From positions 1 to 23,064 of the forward strand of contig JBNGIS010035631.1 of assembly GCA_049999725.1 (NCBI GenBank): a stretch of DNA of 23,064 nt, read 5' to 3'. Positions 9,661 to 20,503 of this stretch are shown piece by piece; positions within the stretch are counted from its first letter, which is position 1, and each line of letters begins with the position of its first letter. The notes below the pieces were generated by a model, which searched no databases, was not told where the DNA came from, and was given only the letters and a program-made list of their open reading frames with translations. Source of the DNA: Haplomitrium mnioides (lineage: Eukaryota > Marchantiophyta > Haplomitriopsida > Calobryales). Both the position numbers and the translations under genes were made by a program.

Positions 9661-11034
9661 CCCTTAGAAGCTTGGGGTGCTCAGTTGTTCCCTTGTTTAT
9701 CTCCTTATACTGGCCATCCTTAACAATGCCTTCATTGCTTACCTCTAATTCAGGTGGAGGTGGTGGTATGACCGGGAGGTCTAGTATCTCTTCTAATTCT
9801 TCCATAGTATTATCATTTAAAGACAATTCATGCACATTATCATTCATACTCCATAAGTAGAAACTATAATCTATTATTTCATTGGGAGTATCAAACATAT
9901 TATGAGTAAGATACTCATGAAGGTCTTGTGCCAACTGGCTTAGATCCTTGGAGAGATCTTGTACTTCATCTATCCATTTAAAACCTGCCAATATTCTTGT
10001 AGTGCCTTTATGAAGATCTTCTCTCTCGTTTGATTTCTCCTCATCTTTGGAAGTATAATTTGAATCCTCTTCAGCCATCTCAGCCCCATGACTCATTGGT
10101 TCATTTAAAGGCAGAGTGACCTTAGTGCCATGTCCAAATATAATTGTTCCCTGTCTCCAATATGTTACCACTCCCGCTCTGTAAAGCCATGGTCATCCCA
10201 ATAATAGGAGAAAGGTAGAAATGATGGTAGGATGAATAATCACATAGTCAAGCTTAAAGGTGATACCTCCTATTACTGTAGGGAGTCATTTGACCAATCG
10301 CAACAGATACACTCATGTTTGATTAGCCATTCATAATATTTTTGGAGTGGCCACCATCCCTTGTACTCCTAGATCGTGCATGGTTTGGTCAATCATTATA
10401 TTGACCCTCGATCCTCCATCCAAAGATAGTTTGTCGATAATACAACCTGCAATCTCTATAGAATCTCCGGCGCTCCCTTGTCCTTTGTGACACCCACACA
10501 CATAGTGGCTATAGTAGGTAGTGGGCGTCTCTTCCTCCGCTTAGCTATCAATCCTCTCAGATCTTGCTTACACTTGGGAGATACCTTCATTAGTTGTCGG
10601 ATTGTGATATTGGCTTGTCTCTCTCCTACATCTCCCACTATATCATACGGTTTTGTTGCCTCATCCACCACTACACCTTCAAAGGGTGTGTAGCCCTTTT
10701 CTTTTCCCGAAGGAGAGAAATTAAGCTTTACTTCCTTTGCAATCTCCCTTTGCAGATCTCCCTTCACTTTTTCTGACACTTCCTCATTATCATCAATTTC
10801 CTAATATTCAGGGTCCTTTGGTCGGCCTACCTCGATATAATACTTGGGGTCTGCTCTATCATAGTCCGGGTCCTTTTCCTTCGGAAGTCCATCCAACTGG
10901 CGGTTGATTTTGTGCTTCTCGGTTGAAGGTACAACTGATTTCTCCTTTGGAGATTTGTCCTTGGATTGACTTCTAGTTTTGACCCAAAATACATCCTCAA
11001 GGTGTGACTCTACTATCACTTGCCCCACAGTCAT
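9661..11034 (-). pseudogene. Ty3 aspartic protease and flanking Pol linker, inactivated
   Basis: The minus strand carries a Lys/Glu-rich linker (RSQSKDKSPKEKSVVP; then KGYTPFEGVVVDEATKPYDI), a basic AKRRKRRPLPT segment, then after a one-base frame change EIAGCIIDKLSLDGGSRVNI. DGGS at 10409-10420 occupies the place of the retropepsin D-S/T-G site; many plant Tat-like elements show a DGGS form, so this need not be a mutation. Downstream VVTYWRQGTIIFGHGTKVTL matches the second half of the retropepsin fold. From there to 9660 is an acidic linker (MAEEDSNYTSKDEEKSNERE) leading into reverse transcriptase. Stops interrupt the part between 10171 and 10400. The protease would process Gag-Pol. Confidence 0.7.
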
Positions 11035-12895
11035 GGCATCTTTGTCCTCCTCGAATACCTACACATACCTCACAATTCATGTGGGGTTAACGCAAGGACT
11101 AGTATATTGCAACTTGACATGCCCAACCCCCTTATAGCTGGCACATATTGGGATCATCCCCACTTGGGTATTAAGATTGGGGTATCTATTGGCAAAATGG
11201 TTAGATTTGCCATAGTTATAACAAACCCTCTTGATTGGGGCATTTGCCTTCATCACTAGTTGGTAGACTGTACATGGTACCCCCAACAGTGGTGGCGTAT
11301 TGGTATATTGAGTGGTCCTATTGGTCCCTTTGTATACATAGACAAAGTCTGTGGGATTTAAGGTGGTAGGCGCTTCACTGGAACTCGGGATTGCCATATG
11401 TAACTCCTCATGGTCCTGGACCCATGCAGTAGGGAAAGTCATAGCTTGGATGTCCCTCTTTGCTATGAAGTTGGTGAGAATTCTGCAGGTCTGAATGGTA
11501 TGCCCCAGTTTCCTACAATAGGAACAATAGGTTGTTGATTCCACTTTGCGACATACATCAGTTGTGTGGCCTTCCTCCTTACACTTGGAACATCATACTC
11601 CAGATCTATGAGGAGTATACTCTTTCCTCTTATTTCTTGACTTAGCCATCTTCACTTCCAATTGAATGAACTGCTTCCTGAGCTCTTCCACGGGGTCAAG
11701 CTTCTCCTTCCGATTTGATTTTGTGTTTTTTTTCTTCCCTTTTGTATCTTGGTATCTGGAGGATGAATCGCTATCACACTCCGAATCAGATGATGAGCGG
11801 CTTCATGTGGTTGAAGACATCTTGCTTTCTGTATCTGACTCTGTATCTTCACTGCTCTCTTCCTCCCTGTAGTTCCATTTCTTTTTATGCTTATTTGATC
11901 TTGTATTCCTCTTCAATGAAGCCTCATATGTCTCCATTGCCTCCACCACCTCTTCAAAGGTTCTCGGCTTTGCCAACTTACAGTACCTATATGTCTTTGT
12001 GGGCAATCCCTTGAGATACATTTCCACTTGCATGAGAGGGGCTGGTTGTGGATTGATCTTTGAGATCAAGGTCTTCAGCTCTTGGGTGTAGCAATGTAGG
12101 CTTTTCTTCTTCTGCTTCATTTTAATGAAATCTGCTATCACCTTAGATTCATGTCCCAAATCTCTGAATCTTGCCAACAACCCTACTTGTAAGGTTGGAT
12201 AAGTAAGTGTGATAGCTGCATCTGCAGAGTTATACCAATTCTGAGCTAATCCCCCGAATAGGCTACAAGGATTCCTTCATCATTAGCTGTGGTAGCTGCT
12301 TCAAAGCCATCTAAAAATTCCTCCACTCTATCATTGCCACCCTTCCCATTATAAAGTTCGTATGGCACTCGGTTACGACCAAGAGCCTACATTGTGACAC
12401 TTTTGAATGCGTAAGGTTGTATAACTAGGGAAAAAGGCTTTGTTGGAGGATTCTCAGGGAGTTCAAATTCCTGGAACTCACGAGCAGAACTACTACTGTC
12501 GAGCAAGAAAGTCTCAAACTCTTCATCCTTTTGTTCTTCACTGAACAAATTTCCCAAATAGTTATCCTCATTCCACCAATAATTTTCCTCTATAAAGGAT
12601 TCTACTTCTCACTCTGGGGTATTGTTGCCAGGATATGCAAAAATAGTAGGTAAAGGGGATCAAGGAAATGAAGGTAAACCCCAACCAGAAAACAATGTCC
12701 AACTAGGAGGACTTAGAGAAGTACCCTCCTCCTGGTGTTCCCTTGGTCCTCTATTTTTTTTTTGTTGTGATTTCTTCAACCTCTCCTTGTTTTCCCTTTC
12801 TCGCCTTACTGCTCTTGTATCTCTCTCTGTTCTTTTGTTAGAGGTATCGTCATTGTAACTTCTTGACCTTGAGGGCATATGTTGCAAAGACTCAT
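11035..12895 (-). pseudogene. Ty3 Gag with multiple zinc knuckles, inactivated
   Basis: The best start is the ATG at 12895-12893 (MSLQHMPSRSRSYND), opening a very basic, Arg/Glu-rich N-terminal region. The capsid part follows with VPYELYNGKGG, RVEEFLDGFEA, LFGGLAQNWYN, then LLARFRDLGHESKVIADF and KGLPTKTYRYCKLAKP, matching the retrotransposon Gag domain. The nucleocapsid part has two complete CCHC knuckles, CSKCKEEGHTTDVC (about 11553-11594) and CSYCRKLGHTIQTC (about 11502-11543), and two relics in which Cys has become Tyr (CYNYGKSNH and CASYKGVGH). Gag packages the element RNA. Breaks include a TAG at 12387-12389, a frame change near 12270-12290, and a TGA directly before the first knuckle. 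It is followed by the protease region. Confidence 0.85.
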
Positions 12896-13386
12896 GTACG
12901 CACAACTATATCTCTTTAGTATGACTTTTCACTCATGCAACTTTATCTCACAAGAAGGCACCTTCTCAGCTCCACTTTTGAAATTGGAAATTGTCAAAAT
13001 TGCTTCCTATAATGTTTGCATCTCAAGCCTGCAAAGACGTACACACAAGCAGTAAGCATTGTATATTAACTATTACTCTTCACACTTCTATCCACGCTAT
13101 TACTTTATTGGCTCCATGTAGTCCATTAATTTTGTCCACAAAAGAGGATTTTTTGACGATCATGAAGATCTACTTCTATGACTCTATCCAAATAAAGAAC
13201 TTGGTACGCTACATTAATGAAACCAGATTAATAGTTCAAAGTTGAAAAAAACTCTTCACTCTAGTAACTATGGGAACCACTAGTAGACTCTCTCAACGTT
13301 ACACTTTCTACTTTAAAAGGAACTATACAAAACATATACATAAACTTATATATAAAAGAAAATTCAAGAACACTCCCTCACTCGAT
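12896..13386 (-). other. Untranslated leader of the Ty3 element
   Basis: The roughly 490 bp between the primer binding site and the Gag start contain no supported gene. It is A/T-rich, with short open frames only on the opposite strand. This is where packaging and dimer signals would lie, but none can be identified by eye. Confidence 0.6.
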
Positions 13387-13404
13387 TCCCCAACAACGGT
13401 GCAA
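13387..13404 (-). promoter_or_regulatory. Primer binding site, tRNA-Asp-like
   Basis: The minus strand reads TTGCACCGTTGTTGGGGA, which matches 14 of 18 positions of the Athila/Tat-type site TGGCGCCGTTGCCGGGGA, usually assigned to tRNA-Asp. All four differences read as G to A or C to T except one G to T. It starts nine bases after the LTR end, as usual for this group. Confidence 0.75.
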
Positions 13405-14381
13405 GAAATCTCATGTAATACGGTAGTAGCACTCATATCGTCTAGAAGTGACAAAACCAGAGGTCGAACCACTGGGAAAAGAGGAGGGAAAGTAAGTGAG
13501 TATTTTTTCTAACACCCAAAGGCTGAGAATTCTTTCCTCATGAACTCTCAAAAGGGTTATCCACTTCCATTCTTCTCATGAAAACTAGATAAATTTTCCT
13601 TGGTGCTTAACATTGACACACTAACCAAAGGAAATCAAATCTTTATATGACGACATGTTAATTTCCCTCAAGGAACGACCAAAAGGAGAATTAAGAGTTT
13701 AGCTAGATTGAGTCCACGGCTTGGCCCGGAAATCCTCGGCACCTAAGTCCGCCCTCTCCAATCCTAGCTTAACCTGTAGATTCAAGACACGTTCTCTTAA
13801 AATTTCTAAAGAATCAAGAACTATTGTTGGTCTAACAATCCTCAACAGATTAAAAATCCAAGGAGAACATGACTCAAACACCCATGCCACACATTACTCA
13901 AGATTCAAATTCCCGCTAACCCAGCAATAAAGAATCAAAGAAATCTACGAGATCAAGCTACACTTGTGAGATTACACCATCTCACTAGTAACTCATCAAG
14001 GATCATCAATGCAAACCAACATATACTCGGGATCAAATCTACCGCTAGTCTTTTTTCTCAATATGCTTCGTATGCTGAAAAGATATTCATGATGATCATT
14101 AAAAAAACATTCAACGCGGAGTTATACCCCCCACATAGGAACACTCCCACCATATCAAGTGGCAACTGCCACAACTACTACTAACTGCTACAACAACCAC
14201 TAATGCTAACAAAATTTCTTACTAACATTCACTACTCTAAATGAACTACAACAACATATACAAAAGACTAGATTACTATAGGCACAAACAAAATTGCCAT
14301 AATATCTAGCTAACCCATCCTCCTCCAAGGCCTAACTCTACTACTAGAACCCTTTCCTCCTCGTGTCTTCACTGTTGCTCG

Positions 14382-14550
14382 TCAAAACACTAGAGAATCC
14401 TCATCGTCCAAGGCATCCTTGGATTTTCCCATCGGAAGTGGAGCTGCACCAGATGCTGCCAAAAACTCAGATCTCCTCTTCCTAAAAAAAAAATGGTAGT
14501 AGGAGGTGGTAGCATAGTAGTGGAGCCAACCATCTCTTCCACCCTCCCAC

Positions 14551-14591
<41 letters not shown>

Positions 14592-16188
14592 CCTCCGCAT
14601 CTTGAATTTCCTCATTCTCTATCTCCTTCCTCCCCTTAACCATAGCCACAAGGTGAGACATACGCCTCCTCAACCTCTCGTCAGCTTTCCCCTTTACATG
14701 AATAGAAGATGACAAAGCCACATTCTCAGCCTGGAGACTCTCATACAAATGCTCAAACTTTCCGAGAGTGGAAGTCGCCACCTCCTCCAAAATTGCTCGC
14801 ACATGCTCAAGAGGCCCATCACCCCGTGTCACCAAGGCATCGTATGTTGCCACCTTATATTTGAGGGCACCCATCTCCTCCAATCTCATAGCATGATCTA
14901 CCACACTCTGATGTGCATTCGTGAGAGATAATCCCAACTCAATTGCCAAACTCTCCATCCCTCGTACTCGATCCACCAGAACTTGGCACTCCTAAAAAGT
15001 CTGCATCTGAGTACGTACAAGCTCCTGCAGTAACTCACTATGCCTCACCATCAATGCCAAATACTCTAGCATGGTTAAAGGAATCACCACCACTCTCTCG
15101 TGCTCATGTAATATACCAGCTCGCAATGTAGTCGCCTAAAGCTGCAAACTAGAAGCTCTGCGGAATAACTCATCACAGACTCTCAACAACTTGTCTGCTT
15201 GTGTGGATGGTCCCACCTCCTCCGCAGGTGGGGCCACCGCAATTGGGACACCCACTCCTCCACTCTCGACATGTGGTCTTGCTGGATTGTCCCCCTCAAG
15301 TTTAGTGTCACCTCCCTCAAATGTCTCAATAGGAGTGGCATCTTGTGACACTCCACCACTCTCTAATCCACTTCTCCTCCTCTCATCAAATGCAGCAAAT
15401 GACCATGTCGATGTCATTTTGATCCTCCCTGCAGGAGGTGGAGGGGTCACCATATCCTCCATGATATTCTCACGTGGTATAGGAGGTGTCTATGTCTCCT
15501 CTCTTGGTGTGGATAAAGTAGGTGACATCACTACTAAAGGTGCCACCCTTAGAGGAATGGCCATGTAAGATCTCATCCTATCAATCTCCCTCCTCTCCAC
15601 CTCCTCGAGCAAACCCACATTATGCAATATGTGGTAAACAACCGGCCCCACACAACTAGTTTGACTCCTCATGGGAAACATTCTCAAAACGACATCGCAA
15701 AACAATGACGCCTATCGATAGCGAGTCCCTGCATCACCTCTATAAAGCATGAGTAGAAACCTCCCCAAAATATAAGACCCCTTCTCATGAGTCACAAGAG
15801 ATGCCCATGTGGACGCTACCCGTCGCAGCCTCTCATCTCGTACATCTCTCACCATCCACCTATCCTTATGACCAGTAGCACTAGACACCATCAAAAGAAG
15901 TATGTCCTCCTTCCTCGCCAACATAAACTCATTCTGTCCATTACTCAAGAGCTTATACACAATGTGAATGAGAGTAGGGGTATTGTCAAAGGTCTTCCCT
16001 CGCACAGTCACCTCATGACCCTTAAGTCCCTCCATGAACTCTCCCACCATGGTCAGAGAATACATCTGCCACGACATCTCAAACAAGCCCAAGAGCCCTA
16101 TCCTCTCTACCATCAGCTTCTTCTTCTTCCAATCCGAGGGAGTTATAGCTCCCTTGAAACTCGAGGAGGAAAGTCTATGTCCACTCAT
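14382..16188 (-). pseudogene. LTR-borne ORF, full-length but broken (right LTR copy)
   Basis: Starting from ATG at 16188-16186 (MSGHRLSSSSFKG), one frame can be followed for about 1.6 kb through in-frame TAGs at 15712-15714, 15490-15492 and two more near 15133 and 14994, then across a TC-dinucleotide run (14554-14588) with a frame change, to a stop at 14382. The first third is the VRGKTFD and YILGRFLLMLYRG domain shared with the left LTR. The middle is Pro/Gly/Ser-rich (TPPPPAGRIK, EEVGPSTQAD). The last third looks helical and coiled-coil-like (MRLEEMGALKYKVATYDAL; KFEHLYESLQAENVALSS; KADERLRRRMSHL), with an acidic end DALDDEDSLVF. The first part may be related to plant transposon-associated Transposase_32-type domains; this is recollection, not proof. 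No function is assigned. Confidence 0.6.
14554..14588. repeat. (TC)n microsatellite
   Basis: A run of about 17 TC dinucleotides inside the LTR-borne ORF. In the minus strand it reads as alternating Arg-Glu codons and marks the place where the reading frame changes. Confidence 0.95.
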
Positions 16189-16219
16189 CTCAAAACAACA
16201 GTCGAAATGCACTCCCGAG

Positions 16220-18070
16220 ACACATAACCCTGTCTGCAAGAACACACCTCCAAAGACACTATGCAACCTTAAAAACACCTATGAGCTTCTGTACCCCAAA
16301 AAAACGCCTCCAAACACACAAAACTTCTGAACTACAAAAGCAGCACCTCCGAGCTCCGAACGCTGCACTTCCGCAAAAGACGAATACTCTAACTCCAAGT
16401 CTGAAGGCTACCTCCGAATACCCATGTTTGGCTGAACTACAAAAGTGAACCACCAAACTGCTTCCCCAAACATGCACCTCTGAGACTCAAACCTCCGAAA
16501 GCTTACTTGAGAAAAGGAAAACGCAGCGTCGCCCACACCATCGACTTTAAAGAGCACACCTCCACTCACAAATAGACCACCTCAAAATATAATCACTGCG
16601 TGCCCTGCTTCGAATGATGAAACCCCAAGTTCCGAAAGGAAATACCTCTGAACATCCAAACAATGCACCTTTGGTTTCCCAAAGAAACGTCTCCAAAGAC
16701 TTGACCTCCGAGATCCAAAGCGACCACCTCTGAATAGAGCACTTCCGAATCTCTGAGTTTGCTCAAAAACTCCCTTTCAATGTTCAACCACACAACTCCA
16801 AACTCACAACTTTGAAAAACCTAGGTTTGCATCACTCCGAAAATGACTCCAAATCATAAACATCGCCAGAAATCTGAGTGTTAGCAAACAAACCTCCGAG
16901 TGGCATACCTCTAACAACAAAACCTCCGAAGCGACATCTCTGAAAACACAACCAAGACCACCACCACCAAGCCCAAAATAACAAACCCAAACGCTTGAGC
17001 GCATCACTTCCGAGTTTTGCAACCCCGACGTCCGAATCTCGCACCTCCAAAAACGTGCACTTCCCAATGTCTGAGCCCAACACCTCCGAACGGTGCACCT
17101 CCGTGCAGCAAACACCGTGCCTCCCAAAACAACGATTGAAATGCAATGACCTACCTTATACCGAAGGTTGAATTTCCGAGTCCTGGCAAAACGCTTTTGA
17201 TGACCTGTCGCTGCACTTTCGAACCACAAATTCTGCACCTCCAAATGTTTGAGGGCGCACCTTTGCTTGTCGCACTTCCGTGTCTCAAGATTTTACCTTG
17301 ACAACACTAAATGGCCCCACAAGCACCTCCGAATGCAGGAAATGCACTTCTGAAAAAACTACCTCCGAGTAGAGTGAGCTCAAGATCCGAGAGCACTTCG
17401 GAAAACATGTACTGGCTTTTGAGGTCAGAGAATGCTTCCGAAAAACCCCTTCCGAGATCACTTTCGAATCACCAATGTGAAACCTCCACCGCGCACCTCT
17501 GAATGGGGCAACCCTGCCCAAGACCTCCAAAATCCGAAAAGAAAGACTTCCGAAGAGAACGTTGCACCTCCAAAACTGTTCACCACACCTCTAATAATCC
17601 TTCTATTGTTGACTTCGCTTCGAAACCTGCACCTCCCGCATCACTTCGAGTTCCAAAATGCTAGCAACAGGTCTTCAAAGCACATTGCCTCCACACTCCA
17701 ATAAATACCTCATCGAGAAGCACTTCCTAGTTCTGAAATTCCGAAAAGATGCCTCTACCCATGACCAAGGGCACCTCAGACTTTCGAATCTCAAATAGAT
17801 GTTCTCCAATCTCCAAAATGCTTCACCTTTGTATAGTGTTTCCTAAGCTAAATGCTGCACTCGCAATGCTATACCTATGAAATGCACATCCAAAAAACCT
17901 CCTTGTTTGTGAACAACACGTCTCTGAAACCCAAATACCAAACAAAGTGCCTCCAAGCAACACCCTCTGAGTAATGAACGCTAAATCTGCAAAATATATG
18001 AAATCCTAAAACAGACCTATGAGATACACCTGAAACGCACTTCCAAAAATGTCCACACACTTTCCATCTC
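16220..18070 (-). repeat. Dense degenerate CACCTCCGAA motif field in the right LTR
   Basis: Counterpart of 4680-6500, with the decamer at matching places (for example near 16345, 17085, 17325, 17365). Individual copies differ between the LTRs mainly by CG to TG or CA changes. It lies upstream of the LTR ORF on the element strand. Confidence 0.7.
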
Positions 18071-18431
18071 ACTCTAGGTTGAACTCACACTAGTTTCAAT
18101 CCTTGAACTCTTTACAAGAACCTATGAAATTCACAATTATTAATACATACTCACAATCACATGTAACTCAACTAACACTTACATACTTACATCGCAACTT
18201 GCGTCTATACATTTAAACAAACAACAAAATTTTTACTTACCATATACCCAACACTTACTTTACTATTTTACAAAATATTTACAAAAGTTACAATGGTGAA
18301 GCACCCGTGCACATGAGCTCCATCTACTATGATAAATTGCTTCCCTATTTGGTCCCCAAACACGACTATTCACCTAATAATTACAATTTACACAAAAGTT
18401 TGAAAAAAAACATGACAATCACTGTCTTACA

Positions 18432-18640
18432 CAACATATAAAACAAACTACTAACAACCCACAAAAAGAAAGGACATAAAGCCATCCCACAACTTCTTTA
18501 TAGAATTTTCTGACCATATTTAGATCAACTATTTTTTTTGGAACTTTCTTGATAGTATGCTTTCTTGATTGGAGTTGGTTCGCATGAGTCCCATACTTTC
18601 CATCTACACATTAATTTGTAGAAGGCTTGGACTTCCACCC
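18432..18640. other. Flank immediately outside the Ty3 element
   Basis: A/T-rich sequence starting CAACATATAAAAC, the first five bases of which would be the target-site duplication. No gene or further structure is visible. Confidence 0.5.
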
Positions 18641-18744
18641 CAAAGTCTATATGCGCATAAGAATGCAAGCTCAACATCTAAACACTCCACCTCAAAGTCT
18701 ATGCCCGCATAGGAATCCAAACTCACCATCTGAACACTCCACAA
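18641..18744 (+). repeat. Two tandem copies of a 52-bp unit with palindromic core
   Basis: Units at 18641-18692 and 18693-18744 both begin CAAAGTCTAT, continue with a GCAT core and end AACACTCCAC plus two bases. A third, diverged start (CAAAGACTGA) follows at 18745, and the core returns as CAAAGTCTATGTGTGCATAG near 18818. Confidence 0.8.
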
Positions 18745-18849
18745 CAAAGACTGACAAGAACCTAGGTTTTAGGTTCCATAGAAGAGTTTTTGTATGCATG
18801 ACGTTTGGACTTGCAAATCAAAGTCTATGTGTGCATAGGGTTCACACTT

Positions 18850-19348
18850 CTACAACCAAAGATACAGACTGTAAACGTTATATTTTTTGCAACAGTCTCA
18901 ATGCACGCAAAAGATTTCAATTTATTATTCAGAATCTAAAAGTAAAATAGGACGAAGCTCTACATCTGAAACAGCCGCTACTTTGAACCAAGAACCGCTA
19001 CTAAGTTCCTATTTCATTTGCCAGTCGAAATTTTTTTTTCGAAGATTTGTCATTCAAAAACATCAAATTTAAGACTAAAATCTTCTTTTCGAAAAAAAAA
19101 TTGTTTTTTATGAACAAAAAATGCATATTTTCTATTTAGATTATATTTCAAATATTTGTTTTAGAAAGAAAACTTAAAAACCAAACACTTTGGTTATTCG
19201 AATATTTTGAAAAAACTTGACACTATTGTGAATAAATTAAATTCATCAAAAAAAAAATACATATCTTTCGGTAGAAAAAAACTACAAGAAAACGTAAATA
19301 TCCATTCGGGTAAGGACTTTAAACCTGACTTTGAGCATCGTAGCCAAC
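18850..19348. other. Gene-free A/T-rich stretch
   Basis: Dominated by runs of A and T, with several poly-T and poly-A tracts of 8-9 bases between about 19030 and 19260. Short open frames on both strands are rich in Lys, Phe and Asn and look like by-products of composition. Nothing else is seen. Confidence 0.6.
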
Positions 19349-19675
19349 AAAGTCTATGCAAGCATAGACTCCAAACCAGAACCGTAAAGCCTATGCACGT
19401 ATAGACTCCGAACAAGAATCCTAAATCCTCTGCGTACTTAGACTCTGAACAAGAACAACGAAGCCATGCACGTCTGGACTTTCAACTAGAATCCTAGAGC
19501 CAAAACACGCCAAGGTTCTAAATAAGAACCTTGCAGCCTATGCAAGCATAGACATTAAACAAGAACCCTTTGACCAACGGGTGCAGGGACTCTGAACAAC
19601 AACCTTACAGCTTAAGCTCGTAGGGAAACCGAACAAGAACTACAAAGCCCTAATGTGCAAAGACACTAAACAATG
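19349..19675 (+). repeat. 37-bp tandem array, nearly nine units
   Basis: Units start at 19349, 19386, 19423, 19460 (36 bp), 19496, 19533, 19570, 19607 and a partial one at 19644. The best units begin AAAGTCTATGCAAGCATAGA, an imperfect palindrome, followed by CTCCGAACAAGAA-type spacer. Later units are more diverged, showing an old array. Confidence 0.85.
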
Positions 19676-19876
19676 TGCAAAGACTCCAAATTATTCTAAG
19701 ATTAGAAATTGAGTTCAAACCATTCTTGGACTATCAAATGGGTCAACTTATTCTTAGGCTCAATAAATCGAATCTTGATGAAAAGGCTTGTAGGAGATTG
19801 AAAGAGCAACAAGATGAAACTTTGGCAAAAAAAGATTTGGAAAAAATAAATTTTATTATTGATGCAAATTGTACAA
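19676..19876 (+). other. Orphan coding-like fragment (unrecognised)
   Basis: A plus-strand frame reads IEFKPFLDYQMGQLILRLNK, then EKACRRLKEQQDETLAKKD and INFIIDANCTK, with a Lys/Glu-rich, helix-like composition unlike the flanking repeats. It starts in the last unit of the 37-bp array and meets the 3' end of the methyltransferase pseudogene, which runs on the other strand, at about 19880. The last part of the open frame (to 19923) overlaps that gene and is probably not part of the fragment. I recognise no family; a captured gene piece or chance are both possible. Confidence 0.2.
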
Positions 19877-19884
19877 AGACATCC

Positions 19885-20503
19885 TCAAACTCTCTCCTCT
19901 TCAGGAGGAACTGTCTCATCTAAATCTATAGGATGAGCATCTACAGCCATTAGAGAATCCTGTCGAGACTTTACAGTCCCCGATATTACAACGAAATCAC
20001 CAGAAGCACTTGCAGTACCAGGAGGAACAGGTTCCTTGTGGTACGCAAAAACTATCTGTGACTCAGTCACATCAGATGGCAAGGAAGCCATCTCCAAAAC
20101 CCTCGTAGGAATATAAATAGACTGACGTCTATCATATTCCATGGCAATACAATTTTGCATCAGCTTAAGCGCACAGACAAGGCCTATGCTAGACCCAGAG
20201 CAGAGATCAAGGATCCAATCTTGCTTTGTTGATAAATGGTCGAAAAAAAAATCGTACAAAGCCTACGGTTTCTAATAAACATTCACAAGAGCATCATCTC
20301 ATGGATGTTTAAGCTTTGTAGAAACTGCAAGGCAGCTAAAAACACTCCGCATAGGTTGATGAGGAAGTCCGGTTGCAGAAGAAGCTTGCAAGTTGAAATG
20401 GCGCATGCTCCTCTTTCCTTCCTTTGTCTAGTAGCCCACTATCCAATACTCATGAGCATGTGCGATTGTGGGACCACCAGAATGATGTATATTGCTTTTG
20501 TCC
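19885..20503 (-). pseudogene. Last exon: methyltransferase motifs X, I and II
   Basis: The exon starts after TTTTTGCAG and one frame can be followed to the terminal TGA at 19885-19887 without any frameshift, crossing TAG at 20428-20430, TGA at 20299-20301, TAG at 20272-20274 and TAG at 20263-20265. It reads SNIHHSGGPTIAHAHEYW, then KLKHP, VNVY-stop-KP, LYDFFFDHL (motif X, where relatives have a QKP), WILDLCSGSSIG (motif I at 20188-20208, the S-adenosylmethionine loop), and CIAMEYDRRQ (motif II). Motif I has SGSS where the usual form is SGSG or AGSG. The end is acidic (DLDETVPPEEERV). The frame agreement across the splice site supports both the intron call and the gene model. Confidence 0.75.

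Larger units (their letters stand above)
3830..18431 (-). mobile_element. Degenerate Ty3/gypsy LTR retrotransposon (Tat/Athila-like), about 14.6 kb
   Basis: Two long, direct-oriented repeats (about 3830-6892 and 13414-18431) flank a minus-strand internal region of about 6.5 kb with a primer site, Gag with zinc knuckles, protease, reverse transcriptase, RNase H and integrase, in that order. Integrase after RNase H is the Ty3/gypsy order. The LTR outer end reads TGTAAGAC on the minus strand and the inner end of the right LTR reads TATTACA, giving TGTAA/TTACA inverted termini. The matched parts of the two LTRs look roughly 85-90 percent identical by eye, so the insertion is old. Every coding domain has nonsense codons or frameshifts. 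The base next to the right LTR is CAACA (18432-18436), the expected target duplication, but its left partner cannot be found because the left LTR is incomplete. Confidence 0.88.
13414..18431 (-). repeat. Upstream (5') LTR of the Ty3 element, about 5.0 kb
   Basis: On the element strand it begins TGTAAGACAG at 18431 and ends GTATTACA at 13414, next to the primer site; these ends form a TGTAA/TTACA inverted pair. The outer 3 kb match the left LTR. The length is far above the usual 0.3-2 kb and comparable to Ogre-type elements. Going along the element strand it holds a motif-rich U3-like part (about 18070-16220), an extra ORF (16188-14382), and then about 970 bp without coding sequence, including AGGTCGAACCACTGGGAAAA near 13462, a type of sequence I associate with LTR ends of plant Ty3 elements. 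Confidence 0.75.

Noticed and set aside
7494-9860. Plus-strand ORFs across the Ty3 pol region
   Set aside because: They are antisense shadows of reverse transcriptase, RNase H, integrase and linker on the minus strand.
13387-13413. Alternative LTR inner boundary near 15380, where the left and right copies stop matching
   Set aside because: No primer-site-like sequence lies there, while 13387-13415 has both a primer site and an end that mirrors the TGTAA outer terminus.
14551-14615. Arg-Glu dipeptide repeat as a protein feature
   Set aside because: It is the translation of a (TC)n microsatellite inside a broken ORF.
18641-19675. CRISPR-like array
   Set aside because: The units are contiguous tandem repeats whose spacers are themselves similar; there are no unique spacers, and this is plant nuclear DNA.
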